Shown here one piece after another: positions 56,322 to 64,000 of a stretch of 64,000 nt of DNA. The first letter of the stretch is position 1. Each line of letters begins with the position of its first letter. The stretch comes from Cryobacterium sp. GrIS_2_6 (GTDB lineage: Bacteria; Actinomycetota; Actinomycetes; Actinomycetales; Microbacteriaceae), in NCBI RefSeq assembly GCF_035984545.1, contig NZ_JAXCHP010000001.1, forward strand, positions 1,984,001-2,048,000. Reading direction: 5' to 3'. The translations under genes were made by a program, and so were the position numbers. The notes beneath the pieces were generated by a model that saw nothing but the letters and a program-made list of their open reading frames with translations, had not been told where the DNA came from and ran no database searches.

Positions 56322-57310
56322 AGGAACGGCCTTTCGGCGTAGGGGTCGGCAGCAGCCGGGGTTTCTGAGGTTTCCGGGGCCTCTGGCCGGTTGTCGTCCG
56401 GCCAGCCGCCGAGGGGGACGACCACGCCCTCGGCGTCGACGAGGCGGGCGGGAACGCCGAGCTCGCGCAGCCAGGCGACGGCCTTGTGGCCGCGGACGAT
56501 CGCGGCCGTGCTGAGCGTGTTGGCCCGGTGACAGGTCTCGGCCGCGACCGTGACGCTGCGCCAGACGGGTTCGGCGGGCAGCCCGGAGGCGGGGTCCAGA
56601 ATGTGGTGCTGGGGGTGGCCGGCCTTCGTCCAGCGGCGCTTTTGGGTGCTCGAGGTCGCGAGCGCGAGGCCCTCGGCGAGGGTCACGTGGGCGCTCGGGT
56701 CGAGCGGGGCATCCTGGACCAGGACCTGCCACCCTCCCGCGGGCGCGGGACCTGCGGTCGCGATGTCGCCGCCGAGGCTCACGAGCACGCCGCAGCCGAG
56801 TTCTGCGACGATACGGGCGGCGACCTGGTCGGCGGCGGCGGCCTTCGCGGTCGCTCCGAGGTCGATGCCGAGGTGGGCCGGCACGGTCAGGCGGTTGCCG
56901 ACGAGGCGCACACTCGCCCAGCCGGGCCGGGGTGAGGCGATCGCGCGCACCGGGACGCCGTCGTCGAGGATCAGGCGGATGTCGTGGTCGTAGCCGATCG
57001 CGCCGAGGGCATTGGCCAGGGTCGGGTCGACATCGCCGTCGGTCTCCGCCGCGGAGGCGAGGGCACGGCGCATCAGTTCGGCGAGAGTGTCACTCACGAG
57101 GGCACCGACCGGGAAGAGCGGCGCCTTCGTCAGGATCTCGGAGTCCGGGCGGAACCGGCTCGAGGCGAGTTCCACGCGTTCGAGCACGGCGTCGGCGATC
57201 CGGCGGGCCTCCGGGAGGAGCGCGGGGTCGGTCACGACGAGGCGGGCGCTCGTACTCCAGAGACTCCAGTCGACGGTCGCGACGGTCGCGACGGTCGCGA
57301 CGGCGACCAT
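56318..57310 (-). CDS. apbE: FAD:protein FMN transferase (ApbE family)
   Basis: A 330-residue flavin transferase that attaches FMN to Thr/Ser of partner proteins. Motifs: LGIDLGATAKAAAADQVAA near residue 165, VSLGGDIATAG, and HHILDPASGLPAE near residue 235 with the metal-binding region. The N-terminus has three tandem ATV repeats from a 9-bp DNA repeat (57272-57298) and no lipobox, so a cytoplasmic location is possible. The ATG overlaps the stop of the small Thr-rich gene upstream. Genes ApbE, ferric-reductase-like, NuoF-like and ferredoxin are all overlapping. Confidence 0.88.
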   Translation of the reverse strand: MVAVATVATVATVDWSLWSTSARLVVTDPALLPEARRIADAVLERVELASSRFRPDSEILTKAPLFPVGALVSDTLAELMRRALASAAETDGDVDPTLANALGAIGYDHDIRLILDDGVPVRAIASPRPGWASVRLVGNRLTVPAHLGIDLGATAKAAAADQVAARIVAELGCGVLVSLGGDIATAGPAPAGGWQVLVQDAPLDPSAHVTLAEGLALATSSTQKRRWTKAGHPQHHILDPASGLPAEPVWRSVTVAAETCHRANTLSTAAIVRGHKAVAWLRELGVPARLVDAEGVVVPLGGWPDDNRPEAPETSETPAAADPYAERPFL

Positions 57311-57576
57311 CAGGACCCACTCGTCTTGGCGTGCACCTTGGTTCCGCTGCCAGAGGACACGCTCGGCGCAGCAGGAGCGGCGGTCGCCTGGGTCGTCGTG
57401 CTTCCGGACGTCGTGCCCGAGGTCGTCGTGGTCGTCGTGGTCGCGGAGGAGTCCTGCGTGGCGAGCGAGTCGGCCCAATCGTGCAGGCCGAGCGCAGAGG
57501 CTGCGACGACGGCGAGGAGTCCGATCGTGCCGGTCACGATCCGGCTGAGCTTCTTACCGCGTTCGTGAGCATTCAT
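57310..57576 (-). CDS. Small Thr/Ser-rich membrane-anchored protein
   Basis: An 88-residue protein: basic N-terminus (ERGKKLSR), one hydrophobic segment (residues ~12-30), then a Thr/Ser/Ala-rich tail with T46-T52 uninterrupted and DSSAT just before. No domain is recognised. The tail should face outside. Because ApbE flavinylates Thr/Ser in small D-rich/SGAT-like motifs of exported proteins, the DSSAT segment is a candidate acceptor, though it does not match the full consensus. ATG 57576 (AGGGTGG upstream) is preferred to 57594. First gene of the cassette. Confidence 0.65.
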   Translation of the reverse strand: MNAHERGKKLSRIVTGTIGLLAVVAASALGLHDWADSLATQDSSATTTTTTTSGTTSGSTTTQATAAPAAPSVSSGSGTKVHAKTSGS

Positions 57577-57712
57577 CTCCGTGCCACCCTTCATCCGTTG
57601 ACACTAACTACGGTGCCAGCGGACTCTATGGGTTTCCTATGCAGCCACCTTGAGGGAACAGGGTGTTAGGGAGGGGCGCACTGCGGAGGCTCACAGGTCC
57701 ACGTGCAGGCAG

Positions 57713-57752
57713 ACGAAACGGGCCGCCACCCGAAGGTGACGGCCCGTTTCGT
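57713..57752 (-). terminator. Rho-independent terminator of rpsO
   Basis: A 17-bp stem with one mismatch (arms 57713-57729 and 57736-57752, ACGAAACGGGCCG...), loop of six bases, starting 56 bp past the rpsO stop; leftward the second arm ends in GTTTCGTCTG. Also isolates the redox cassette from rpsO transcription. Confidence 0.85.
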
Positions 57753-57808
57753 TGAAGTTCAGCTTCAGAAGTGCGCGATATCGACGCGGCTTCCGGTTTC
57801 GTGCCTGA

Positions 57809-58078
57809 CTAGCGACGCAGTCCGAGACGCTCGATGAGCGAGCGGTAGCGGGCGATGTCGATGTCGGACAGGTAGCCGAGCAGACGGCGACGCTGACCAA
57901 CCATGAGAAGCAGGCCACGACGAGAGTGGTGGTCGTGCTTGTGCTCTTTCAGGTGCTCCGTGAGGTCGAGGATGCGCTGCGTGAGCATGGCAATCTGGAC
58001 TTCGGGGGACCCGGTGTCGCCTGGGTGGGTAGCGTACTTTTCGATGATCGCCTTCTTAGCATTAGCTTCGAGTGCCAT
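57809..58078 (-). CDS. rpsO: 30S ribosomal protein S15
   Basis: The 89-residue S15, binding 16S rRNA in the platform. Characteristic segments are [16 protein letters not shown]-like [25 protein letters not shown] in pieces, and RRRLLGYL near the C-terminus. AAAGGGGATC precedes the ATG. It is monocistronic here with a strong terminator. The usual downstream partner pnp is 12 kb further on. Confidence 0.98.
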   Translation of the reverse strand: MALEANAKKAIIEKYATHPGDTGSPEVQIAMLTQRILDLTEHLKEHKHDHHSRRGLLLMVGQRRRLLGYLSDIDIARYRSLIERLGLRR

Positions 58079-58181
58079 AGATGGGATCCCCTTTCTCTCA
58101 CTGCGCGGTGCCCGTGGGCCGAATGCCTGGGCTCTCTTGTTCCGCGGCCGTTGGACGGCAACCTAGAGAGCTTAGCAGAAT

Positions 58182-58823
58182 TCAGAGCACGCTGAACCGG
58201 TCGGTCAAGGGTCCTCGCCCCGTGCCGGCGAGGAGCATCTCCGGGCCCTTGCCTCCGCGCACGGCGAGGTCGCCGAGCAGGTGCACGGCGATCGACACCG
58301 CGGACTCCGGCACCGTCGGCGGAATGCCGAGGCTCGCGGCGAGGTCGCAGCCGTGCACGGCGAGTTCGAACACGCGCGTGGGCAGGTAGTCGGCCAGCAG
58401 CATCCCGCCGAAGGGCGTCAGCACGAACTCGTCGCCGGTCGCGCGGTCGACCTCGGCGAGCACGCGTCCGACGATCCCGGCGACGGATGCCGCGGGCTCG
58501 GCCCCGAGGGCCCTCCCGGCCGCCCTGCCCCGCCCCGCGACCGCGGCAGGGTCGCCGGCCCCGACGCCGATCACGCCGTAGTAGTCGACGGCGCTCGCGA
58601 TCTCGAGCGCTGGCGGGTGCTCCGGGTCGACGGACACCTCGCGCCCGGCCGCAAGATAGCTCTCCACGGTGAGGAGGGAGCGGCTGGTGTGGCCGACGAG
58701 GTCGCGCACGGTCCACTCCCCGAGCGCGACCCGCTCCCACTGGTCCGTGATCGTCGCGGTGGTTCCGGCGAACCAGCCCGCGGCATCCCGGTAGGCGGCC
58801 CGGCTTTCATTCCAACTGGTCAT
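58182..58823 (-). CDS. Maleylpyruvate isomerase/DinB-like (MDMPI) domain protein
   Basis: A 213-residue protein of the mycothiol-dependent maleylpyruvate isomerase N-terminal family. Seen: WERVALGEWTVRDLVGHTSRS near residue 30 with a metal-ligand histidine, and RVFELAVHGCDLAASLG near residue 155 with two more potential ligands. Members are metal-binding four-helix bundles that use mycothiol or act as unknown thiol-transferases; the substrate here is not known. Confidence 0.82.
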   Translation of the reverse strand: MTSWNESRAAYRDAAGWFAGTTATITDQWERVALGEWTVRDLVGHTSRSLLTVESYLAAGREVSVDPEHPPALEIASAVDYYGVIGVGAGDPAAVAGRGRAAGRALGAEPAASVAGIVGRVLAEVDRATGDEFVLTPFGGMLLADYLPTRVFELAVHGCDLAASLGIPPTVPESAVSIAVHLLGDLAVRGGKGPEMLLAGTGRGPLTDRFSVL

Positions 58824-58850
58824 CGCGTCATTCTAGAGCGGCGGCATCCG

Positions 58851-59846
58851 CTAGAACACGTGGGCGGCGATCTCGGCGGGCGCGGCCAACAGGCCCTCGA
58901 TCTCGTCGTCGAGACGCACGAGGGTCAGCGAAGCCCCGGCCATGTCGAGGGAGGTGCAGTACTCCCCCACGTAGCTGCGCCCGACCGTGATGCCGCGGCG
59001 GGTCAGTTCCTCGTGCGCGTGCCCGTAGAGAATGTAGAGCTCGCTGATCGGGGTGCCGCCGAGCCCGTTGATCATGAGAGCGACGCGGTCGCCCGCGACG
59101 AAGGGCAGGTCGTTCACGACGGCGTCGAGCATCTCGTCGGTCATCTCGTCAGCGGTCGTGAGCTTGGCACGCCGGCGGCCGGGTTCGCCGTGGATGCCGA
59201 CGCCCACCTCGATCTCGTCCTCGCCGAGCTCGAAGAGCGGGGACCCCTTCGCGGGCGGGGTGCAGGAAGTGAGGGCGATGCCCATCGTGCGGGTGACGCT
59301 GTCGACCTTCTCGCCGATCCGGACGAGCTCGTCGAGGGAGGCGCCGGCCTCGGAGGCCGCTCCAACGGCCTTCATCACGAAGAAGTTGCCCGCGACGCCG
59401 CGGCGACCGACCGTCCAGGTCGAGTCCTGCACGGCGACGTCGTCGTCGATGAACAGGGTCTTGACGTTGATGCCGTCGGACGCGGCCATCTCCTGGGCCA
59501 TTTCAAACGCCATCCGGTCGCCGGTGTAGTTGTTCACGAGCAGCAGCACGCCCTTGGGCGAGGCCATCAGCTTGGTGGTTTCGTAGACGTAGTCCATCGG
59601 CGGGGCGGCGAACACGTCGCCGGGGCAGGCCGCGTCGAGCATCCCGCGGCCGACGGTCATCACGTGGGCGGGTTCGTGCCCGGAACCGGAGCCCTGGATG
59701 ATCGACACTTTGTTCGGGTTTGGACCGCCCGCGCGCATGATCAGGTTGTACTTCGGCTCGTAGCGGAGGGTGTCCGGGTTGGCGAGGGCGATGCCCTTGA
59801 GCATGTCCGGCACGTACATTTTCGGGTCGTTGACGAATTTCTTCAT
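58851..59846 (-). CDS. dhaK: Dihydroxyacetone kinase subunit DhaK-like
   Basis: A 331-residue DhaK-type protein binding the keto substrate covalently through a histidine: H219 in EVGVGIHGEPGRR, equivalent in position to H218 of E. coli DhaK. Other marks are QGSGSGHEPAHV near residue 50 and MINGLGGTPISELY. AAGGAGATG precedes the ATG. It is the last gene of the aldolase-HAD-dhaL-dhaK operon. No DhaM phosphotransfer gene is present, so the phosphate donor may be ATP through DhaL. A related ketose, such as erythrulose, is possible as substrate. Confidence 0.9.
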   Translation of the reverse strand: MKKFVNDPKMYVPDMLKGIALANPDTLRYEPKYNLIMRAGGPNPNKVSIIQGSGSGHEPAHVMTVGRGMLDAACPGDVFAAPPMDYVYETTKLMASPKGVLLLVNNYTGDRMAFEMAQEMAASDGINVKTLFIDDDVAVQDSTWTVGRRGVAGNFFVMKAVGAASEAGASLDELVRIGEKVDSVTRTMGIALTSCTPPAKGSPLFELGEDEIEVGVGIHGEPGRRRAKLTTADEMTDEMLDAVVNDLPFVAGDRVALMINGLGGTPISELYILYGHAHEELTRRGITVGRSYVGEYCTSLDMAGASLTLVRLDDEIEGLLAAPAEIAAHVF

Positions 59847-59918
59847 GTGTCCATCTCCTTCGTGGGTGGTCCGGAACGTGCAGCAGATCGTGCGGAATCG
59901 CGTGCGGAATCGCGTGGA

Positions 59919-60566
59919 TCAGAGGTCGTCGCGCGCGGCCCATTCCCGGCTGAGCCGTGCGAGGATCACGGCGACGGCGACGGCCCCCGGGTCTGGGGAA
60001 CCGATGCTGCGTTCCCCCGTGTAGCTCGCCCGGCCGCGGCGGGCCTGCAGGAAGCTCGTCGCGTCCGCGCGTTCCCGCGCGACGACGGCGGCACGGGCGA
60101 GCGCAACCGTGCCGGCACTCCCGGCGTGGATTTCGGCCTCGAAGGCATCCGTTGCCGGGACCAGGGCGTCGAGGAGGGTCTTATCGCCGAGATCGGACTT
60201 GCCCCGCGCCTTGATGCCCTCTGTCGCTGCCCGGAGCATCGCGACGACGTCGTCGCCGTCGAGGTCGGCCTTCCCTGCGATGGCCGCCGATGCCCGCAGG
60301 AATGCGGTACCCCAGAGTGGGCCCGAGGTTCCGCCTATCCGTCCGGAGGTGACGAGGGCGATCTTCTTCAGGAAGTCGGCCGGGGAACTGCGATCGAAGT
60401 CCGGCCAGTCGGCGAGGACGATCTCGAAGCCGCGGGCGAGGGAGAACCCGAAGTCACCATCGCCGACGACGGCGTCGAGGTCGCCGAACTCGCGTTCGTT
60501 GTCGACAGCGGTCTGGGCGATGCTGTGCACGACGAATTCGATGTCGTCGAGACTGCTGTGGGTCAT
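59919..60566 (-). CDS. dhaL: Dihydroxyacetone kinase subunit DhaL-like
   Basis: The 215-residue nucleotide-binding partner of DhaK. The metal-nucleotide site is in VVGDGDFGFSLARG near residue 37 (D-G-D), with SGPLWGTAFLRA, GKSDLGDKTLLDALVPA near residue 125 and RRGRASYTGERSIGSPDPGA near the C-terminus, all classical DhaL motifs. Start ATG 60566 overlaps the HAD gene stop (ATGA). The phosphoryl donor may be ATP because no PTS component is encoded here. Confidence 0.9.
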   Translation of the reverse strand: MTHSSLDDIEFVVHSIAQTAVDNEREFGDLDAVVGDGDFGFSLARGFEIVLADWPDFDRSSPADFLKKIALVTSGRIGGTSGPLWGTAFLRASAAIAGKADLDGDDVVAMLRAATEGIKARGKSDLGDKTLLDALVPATDAFEAEIHAGSAGTVALARAAVVARERADATSFLQARRGRASYTGERSIGSPDPGAVAVAVILARLSREWAARDDL

Positions 60567-61381
60567 GGGGTCTCCGGTTCTGGGGTGGTCGATCCTGGGG
60601 TGATCGGTCCCGGTGCGGCCAGGATGGCCGTGAGATCGGTCAGTTCGACGGTGCGGCCGACGTCGAGGCGCAGCGGGTCCTTCAGGGTGATCGCGGTGGG
60701 GCCGCCGGGGTCGCCGAACGAGGAGACGACGAGGGAGGCGCCGGTGAAGTCCTCGGCCGCCGTGTAGCCGCTGACGGTGATGAGGGTGCGGAGACCGGCG
60801 GCGAGCGACGCCTGGAGGCCGTTGGCGCTGTCCTCGATGACGAGGACCTCGGCTGCCGGGACACCGAGTTCTCGGAGGGCGAGGAGGTAGATGTCGGGGG
60901 CCGGCTTCTTGACCGCGACGATGTCCCCCGCGAAGACCCGGAAGTGCGCGGCGAGGTCGGGTCCGACCGCCTCGGTAAGCACGGCGCGGACGGATTCCTC
61001 GGCCGACGTGGATGCGACGGCGAGCGTCCAGCCTGCCGCGTACGCGGCCGCCGTGATCCGTTTGATGCCGGGGCGGCCGGGGAGTGCGCCGCGCGCCACG
61101 GCGTCGGTGTAGATCGCGGTCTTCCGGCGGTGCCAGCGCGCGACGGCCTCGTCGAGGGCGCCGGGGTCGTCCGGAAGGCCGATGACGGCGGCGACCGCGG
61201 GTGTCACGGCGCTCCGCATCCGCTCCTTTCCGCCGCCGATCTTGACCTTGACGGCGTAGTCGGAATCGCTCCACCGCACCGGGACGGCGAATTCGCGGAA
61301 GGTCTCGTTGAACGCCGGCAGGTGGCCGTCGCGCTCGGTGTCGGCGAGGACGCCGTCGCAGTCGAAGATGAGGGCCGGCAT
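60563..61381 (-). CDS. HAD-superfamily hydrolase, CbbY/beta-PGM-like
   Basis: A 272-residue HAD phosphatase: nucleophile D7 and acid D9 in LIFDCDGVLADT, a helical cap (residues ~18-95), VASTSAEES, KKPAPDIYL and IEDSANG. Closest in style to CbbY/phosphoglycolate-type sugar phosphatases. It lies 3 bp after the aldolase gene and overlaps dhaL, so it should act on a phosphorylated sugar of the same pathway. Confidence 0.87.
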   Translation of the reverse strand: MPALIFDCDGVLADTERDGHLPAFNETFREFAVPVRWSDSDYAVKVKIGGGKERMRSAVTPAVAAVIGLPDDPGALDEAVARWHRRKTAIYTDAVARGALPGRPGIKRITAAAYAAGWTLAVASTSAEESVRAVLTEAVGPDLAAHFRVFAGDIVAVKKPAPDIYLLALRELGVPAAEVLVIEDSANGLQASLAAGLRTLITVSGYTAAEDFTGASLVVSSFGDPGGPTAITLKDPLRLDVGRTVELTDLTAILAAPGPITPGSTTPEPETP

Positions 61382-61384
61382 CCG

Positions 61385-62242
61385 TCATGCCTTCCCTGCG
61401 CTGCCGAATTGTTCGGCGAGTCCACGTGTCAGCGCGACGATGTCGGAACGAACCTGCCCGAACAGCGACGTCGGGTCCCATTTGTCGCGGGCCTCCGCGC
61501 CCTTGAGATAGGCGAGGCTCGACTGCATGAATGTGATCTTGAGCGCCGAGGAAATGTTGACCTTGGCGCACCCGAGCGCGATGAGTTCGGCGAACTGGCC
61601 GGGGCTCAGGCCGCTCCCGCCGTGCAGGGCGATCGGGATCGGGCGCGCAGTGACGATGTCGCTCACCCGACGGAAGTCGAGGACCGGTTCCCGGGTGTAG
61701 ACACCGTGGGCGTTGCCGATCGCGGGTGCGAACACGTCGACGCCGGTCTCCTCGATGAAGCGCAGCGAGATCTCGAGGGACTGCCTGGCGGATGCCGTGT
61801 CCGAGCCGATGCCGTCCTCGACCCCGGTGATCGACTCGATCTCACCCTCGACGTGCGCCCCGAAGGTGCGGGCCTCCGCGACGACCTCGACGGTCTGCCG
61901 CTGATTTTCCGCGACCGGGAGCCGGGACGCATCGAAGAGCACCGAGTTCCAGCCGCGCTCGAGGCACTCGGTGATGACCGCCCGGTCGGGGCAGTGGTCG
62001 AGGTGCAGCACCACCGGCACGTCGATGCCCGCTGTCATCGATTCCCACATGCTGAAGAGCACGCGCGACCCGATCGACTTCACGGTCTTGACCGAGGTCT
62101 GCACGATCACCGGCGACCGGGCCTCGACCGCCCCCGCGAGCACGGCCTCCATCGTGAGGTCGTTCACGATGTTGATCGCCGGCACGCCGAAGCGTTCCGC
62201 GAACGCGCGGTCGACGACCGCTTTCAGCGTAGACACCGACAT
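61385..62242 (-). CDS. Class II ketose-bisphosphate aldolase
   Basis: A 285-residue zinc aldolase of the fructose/tagatose-bisphosphate type. Zinc ligands are in HLDHCPD near residue 80, GNAHGVY near 173 and ALHGGSGLS near 205; NISSALK binds the DHAP phosphate. Strong GAGGAGG site before ATG 62242. As the first gene of the operon with the HAD hydrolase and DhaKL it probably cleaves or forms a DHAP-linked ketose phosphate. The specific sugar cannot be told; housekeeping Fba is usually longer (340 or more residues). Confidence 0.88.
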   Translation of the reverse strand: MSVSTLKAVVDRAFAERFGVPAINIVNDLTMEAVLAGAVEARSPVIVQTSVKTVKSIGSRVLFSMWESMTAGIDVPVVLHLDHCPDRAVITECLERGWNSVLFDASRLPVAENQRQTVEVVAEARTFGAHVEGEIESITGVEDGIGSDTASARQSLEISLRFIEETGVDVFAPAIGNAHGVYTREPVLDFRRVSDIVTARPIPIALHGGSGLSPGQFAELIALGCAKVNISSALKITFMQSSLAYLKGAEARDKWDPTSLFGQVRSDIVALTRGLAEQFGSAGKA

Positions 62243-62403
62243 TCCAGGCCTCCTCGCCGGAGTGGGGCCGGTGTCCGGGCCCGGGTGTCACCGGGTCGCC
62301 GTCAGCCGGTTGCCGACATCGTAGGCTGCAACCCCGGCCCCGACAATGGGCTCTCCCCCGCTCTCAGGCGTCGCGGCGGGAGGAGGTGGATCCTGTCCCT
62401 GGG

Positions 62404-63647
62404 TCAGCCGTCGCGCTGGACGCGGGCGGTGGCAGACCTGCCACCGGCACCGGGCTTTCCGGGGAAGAATCGGCGCGGCGGCGGGCTCAGGGCGACTGTG
62501 GCGGGGTGGTCCCGGACGCGCACGATCGACCATGCGACGGCGACGAGCGGCACGGCGAGTACCGCGCCGGCGATGCCGCCGAGCACAGTGCCCGCGGTGA
62601 GGGCGACGAGGATCACGAGGGGGTGCAGCTTGAGTGCGCCGGCCATCACGATCGGGTTCAGCAGGTCGCCTTCGAGCTGGTTGACCACCACGACGATGAG
62701 AGCGACGATGAGAGCGACGATGAGAGCGACGATCGGCCCGTTGAAGACGAGGGCGACGAGCGCGGCGAGGATTCCGCCGATCGTCGCGCCGATCAAGGGG
62801 ATGAACGCGGTGGGGAAGACGATCGCCGCGAGCGGCAGGGCGAGCGGCACCTGCAGGATGGCCAGGCTCGCGCCGATGACGACGCCGTCGAAGAGCGCGA
62901 TGGTCGCGGTCCAGCGCACGTACTGTCCGAGGACCGCCGGTGCGGTCTTTCCGATGCGGCGCGCCCGCGAGGGCGGAGCCGCGCAACGGCGTCGGGAAGA
63001 AGGCCCAGATCGACGCGGCGTCCGTGAGGAAGAAGAACAGGATGACGACGACGAGGGCGGCTCCGGTGAGCACCTCGGCTGCGGCGGACACCCCCGCGAG
63101 CGCGCCGCTGCCGAACTCGGCACTCGTCACGAAGCCGATCACGGCGTTCCTGGCGGCCTCGAATTGGGTGGCATCGAGCGACAGCGGGCCGGTCGTCGGG
63201 TAGCCCTGCACCTGGTCGAGACCGTCGGAGGCCGGTGACGAGCTCGGACCACTGGTTACGCACGGCGAGGACGATCAGGGTCACGATGCCCCCGAGCACG
63301 ACGACCCCGCCGAGCAGGGTGAGCCAGGTCGCCAGCGTTCGCGGCACTCCACGGGCGCGCAGCCAGCGCACGAGCGGGCTGAGTGCCGCAGCAAGGATGA
63401 GTGCGACGAGCGTGGGGATCACGACGAACTTGAGCTGCACGAGGGCGAACACCACTCCGATTCCCAGCACGATCACGACGATCAGCTGGGCGCTGCGGAT
63501 GCTCAGCCACCCCAGCCGGTCGACGAACAGGGAACTCAGGGCACTGTCCCTGCTGCCGGAGCGCTCGGACCCGGCGGACTCAGCCGGAGTCTGCCGTGGT
63601 GTCTGCCGTGATGTCTGCTGAGGGGTTCGCTCGGGCTTCGCTCGCAT
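62404..63647 (-). pseudogene. AI-2E-family transporter gene with two frameshifts
   Basis: A membrane permease of the AI-2E/PerM family spread over three frames. The first frame runs from ATG 63647 through helices RSAQLIVVIVLGIGVVF and RNQWSELVTGL, and loses register near 63220. The second holds DQVQGYPTTGPL, VIGFVTSAEFGSG and VVVILFFFLTDAASIW and loses register near 62970. The third holds GKTAPAVLGQYVRWT, FIPLIGATIGGILAAL and PLVILVALTAGTVLGGIAGAVLAVPL and ends at 62404. All parts are collinear with an intact family protein, so two indels explain the break. A 12-bp tandem repeat encodes ALIV units at 62692-62727. Confidence 0.82.
62692..62727. repeat. Tandem repeat, three 12-bp units, in the AI-2E-family gene
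   Basis: Three exact head-to-tail copies of GACGATGAGAGC, encoding repeated ALIV tetrapeptides within a hydrophobic helix on the leftward strand. Another frame-preserving micro-repeat. Confidence 0.9.
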
Positions 63648-63690
63648 GCGTCCCAGGGTGGGCAGGGCCAGGCCGCTCTCCCTGAACCTC

Positions 63691-63774
63691 ACCACTTCGA
63701 CGGAGTTTTTGAGTTTCACACACGTGGGAGGCACATTTTCGAGGTGTTCAGCCTACAATCTCCGTCGAATTGGT
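63691..63774. repeat. Palindromic intergenic repeat element, copy C
   Basis: Arms 63691-63705 (ACCACTTCGACGGAG) and 63760-63774 (CTCCGTCGAATTGGT) pair with one mismatch; the outer flanks CCCTGA/TCAGGG also match if a 6-base offset is allowed. ACA precedes the right CTCC arm as in copies A and B, but the interior otherwise differs. The right arm overlaps the end of the BFD-domain gene and supplies its last codons. Confidence 0.65.
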
Positions 63775-64000
63775 CAGGGCGAAACGCTCGAGAACCTCGC
63801 CGATGCGGCCTCTGCAGCCGCCGCAGCCGGTTCCGGCCCGGGTGGCCGAGCCGATGCAGGCGACGTCGGTGTTGCCGGCCTCCGCTGAGGCGGTGATCGC
63901 GCCGACCGTGACACCGTTGCACCAGCAGACCGTCGTGTCGGGAGCGAAGGCGTCGCCGCCGCCCGTCGGGTCCACGTCGGGTCCGTCGTAGCGCAGCAGC
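63748..64000 (-). CDS. C-terminal part of an oxidoreductase with BFD-like [2Fe-2S] domain (partial)
   Basis: The frame is open through the right window edge, so the N-terminus is missing. The 83 visible residues contain a BFD-like [2Fe-2S] domain: CWCNGVTVGAI, then TRAGTGCGGCRGRIGEVL, the C-x-C and C-x2-C pair. Such domains occur at the end of assimilatory nitrite reductase/NirB-type and other FAD oxidoreductases. The last ten residues (ALTNSTEIVG) are encoded by an arm of repeat copy C, so the native C-terminus may have been altered. Confidence 0.75.
   Translation of the reverse strand, partial: LLRYDGPDVDPTGGGDAFAPDTTVCWCNGVTVGAITASAEAGNTDVACIGSATRAGTGCGGCRGRIGEVLERFALTNSTEIVG

Overview
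The window is high-GC, densely coded DNA from an actinobacterium, most likely a member of the Microbacteriaceae (Micrococcales). The evidence is gene content and order: DUF3046-recA-recX downstream of a clgR-type regulator, a TCGAAC-N4-GTTCGA-type SOS box, a mycothiol-type DinB/MDMPI protein, two RNase J genes, DapA/DapB/DapF, and a DUF222-HNH gene. Genus cannot be fixed from the sequence alone. No rRNA, tRNA, CRISPR array, prophage or insertion sequence with a transposase was seen.

The left third (1-23.7 kb) is a conserved chromosomal core, transcribed mostly leftward: metF, hflX, dapF, miaA-miaB, recX-recA-DUF3046-clgR, cinA-pgsA-ftsK, RNase J-dapA, dapB and an M16 peptidase. Small rightward islands interrupt it (RsmC-like methyltransferase, thioredoxin/DUF4395, OsmC, epimerase, GNAT). 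The core resumes at pnp (43.4-45.6 kb) and rpsO (57.8-58.1 kb). Accessory DNA separates these anchors. Between the M16 peptidase and pnp (23.8-43.2 kb) lie an aldo/keto reductase, prfC, a frameshifted DUF222-HNH gene, a flavin reductase, a class A PBP, a second RNase J, a glutathione peroxidase and a hydrogenase-4-related membrane complex. Between pnp and rpsO (45.7-57.6 kb) lie PyrD/PyrK, a GH13 glucosidase, an amino-acid permease, an XRE/membrane-protein pair and a flavin/iron-sulfur redox cassette. Beyond rpsO lies an aldolase-HAD-DhaL-DhaK operon and a twice-frameshifted AI-2E-family transporter. The window ends inside an oxidoreductase with a BFD-like [2Fe-2S] tail.

The most notable system is the six-gene operon at 35.4-42.9 kb. 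It encodes homologues of hydrogenase-4/formate-hydrogenlyase membrane and peripheral subunits, but the large subunit lacks every cysteine that would hold the NiFe site. It therefore looks like an energy-converting hydrogenase-related (Ehr) complex, arranged like M. tuberculosis Rv0081-Rv0087. A convergent ArsR-type gene downstream has a near-perfect leaderless promoter, and its promoter and the operon promoter share an ATAAATT-N4-ATATA motif, suggesting one regulator acts on both. The second candidate system is a five-gene cassette (54.3-57.6 kb) of a ferredoxin, a NuoF-like protein, a ferric-reductase-like membrane protein, ApbE and a Thr-rich membrane peptide. A third is a family of three roughly 85-95 bp palindromic intergenic elements ending in CGACGGAG, each placed at the 3' end of a leftward gene.
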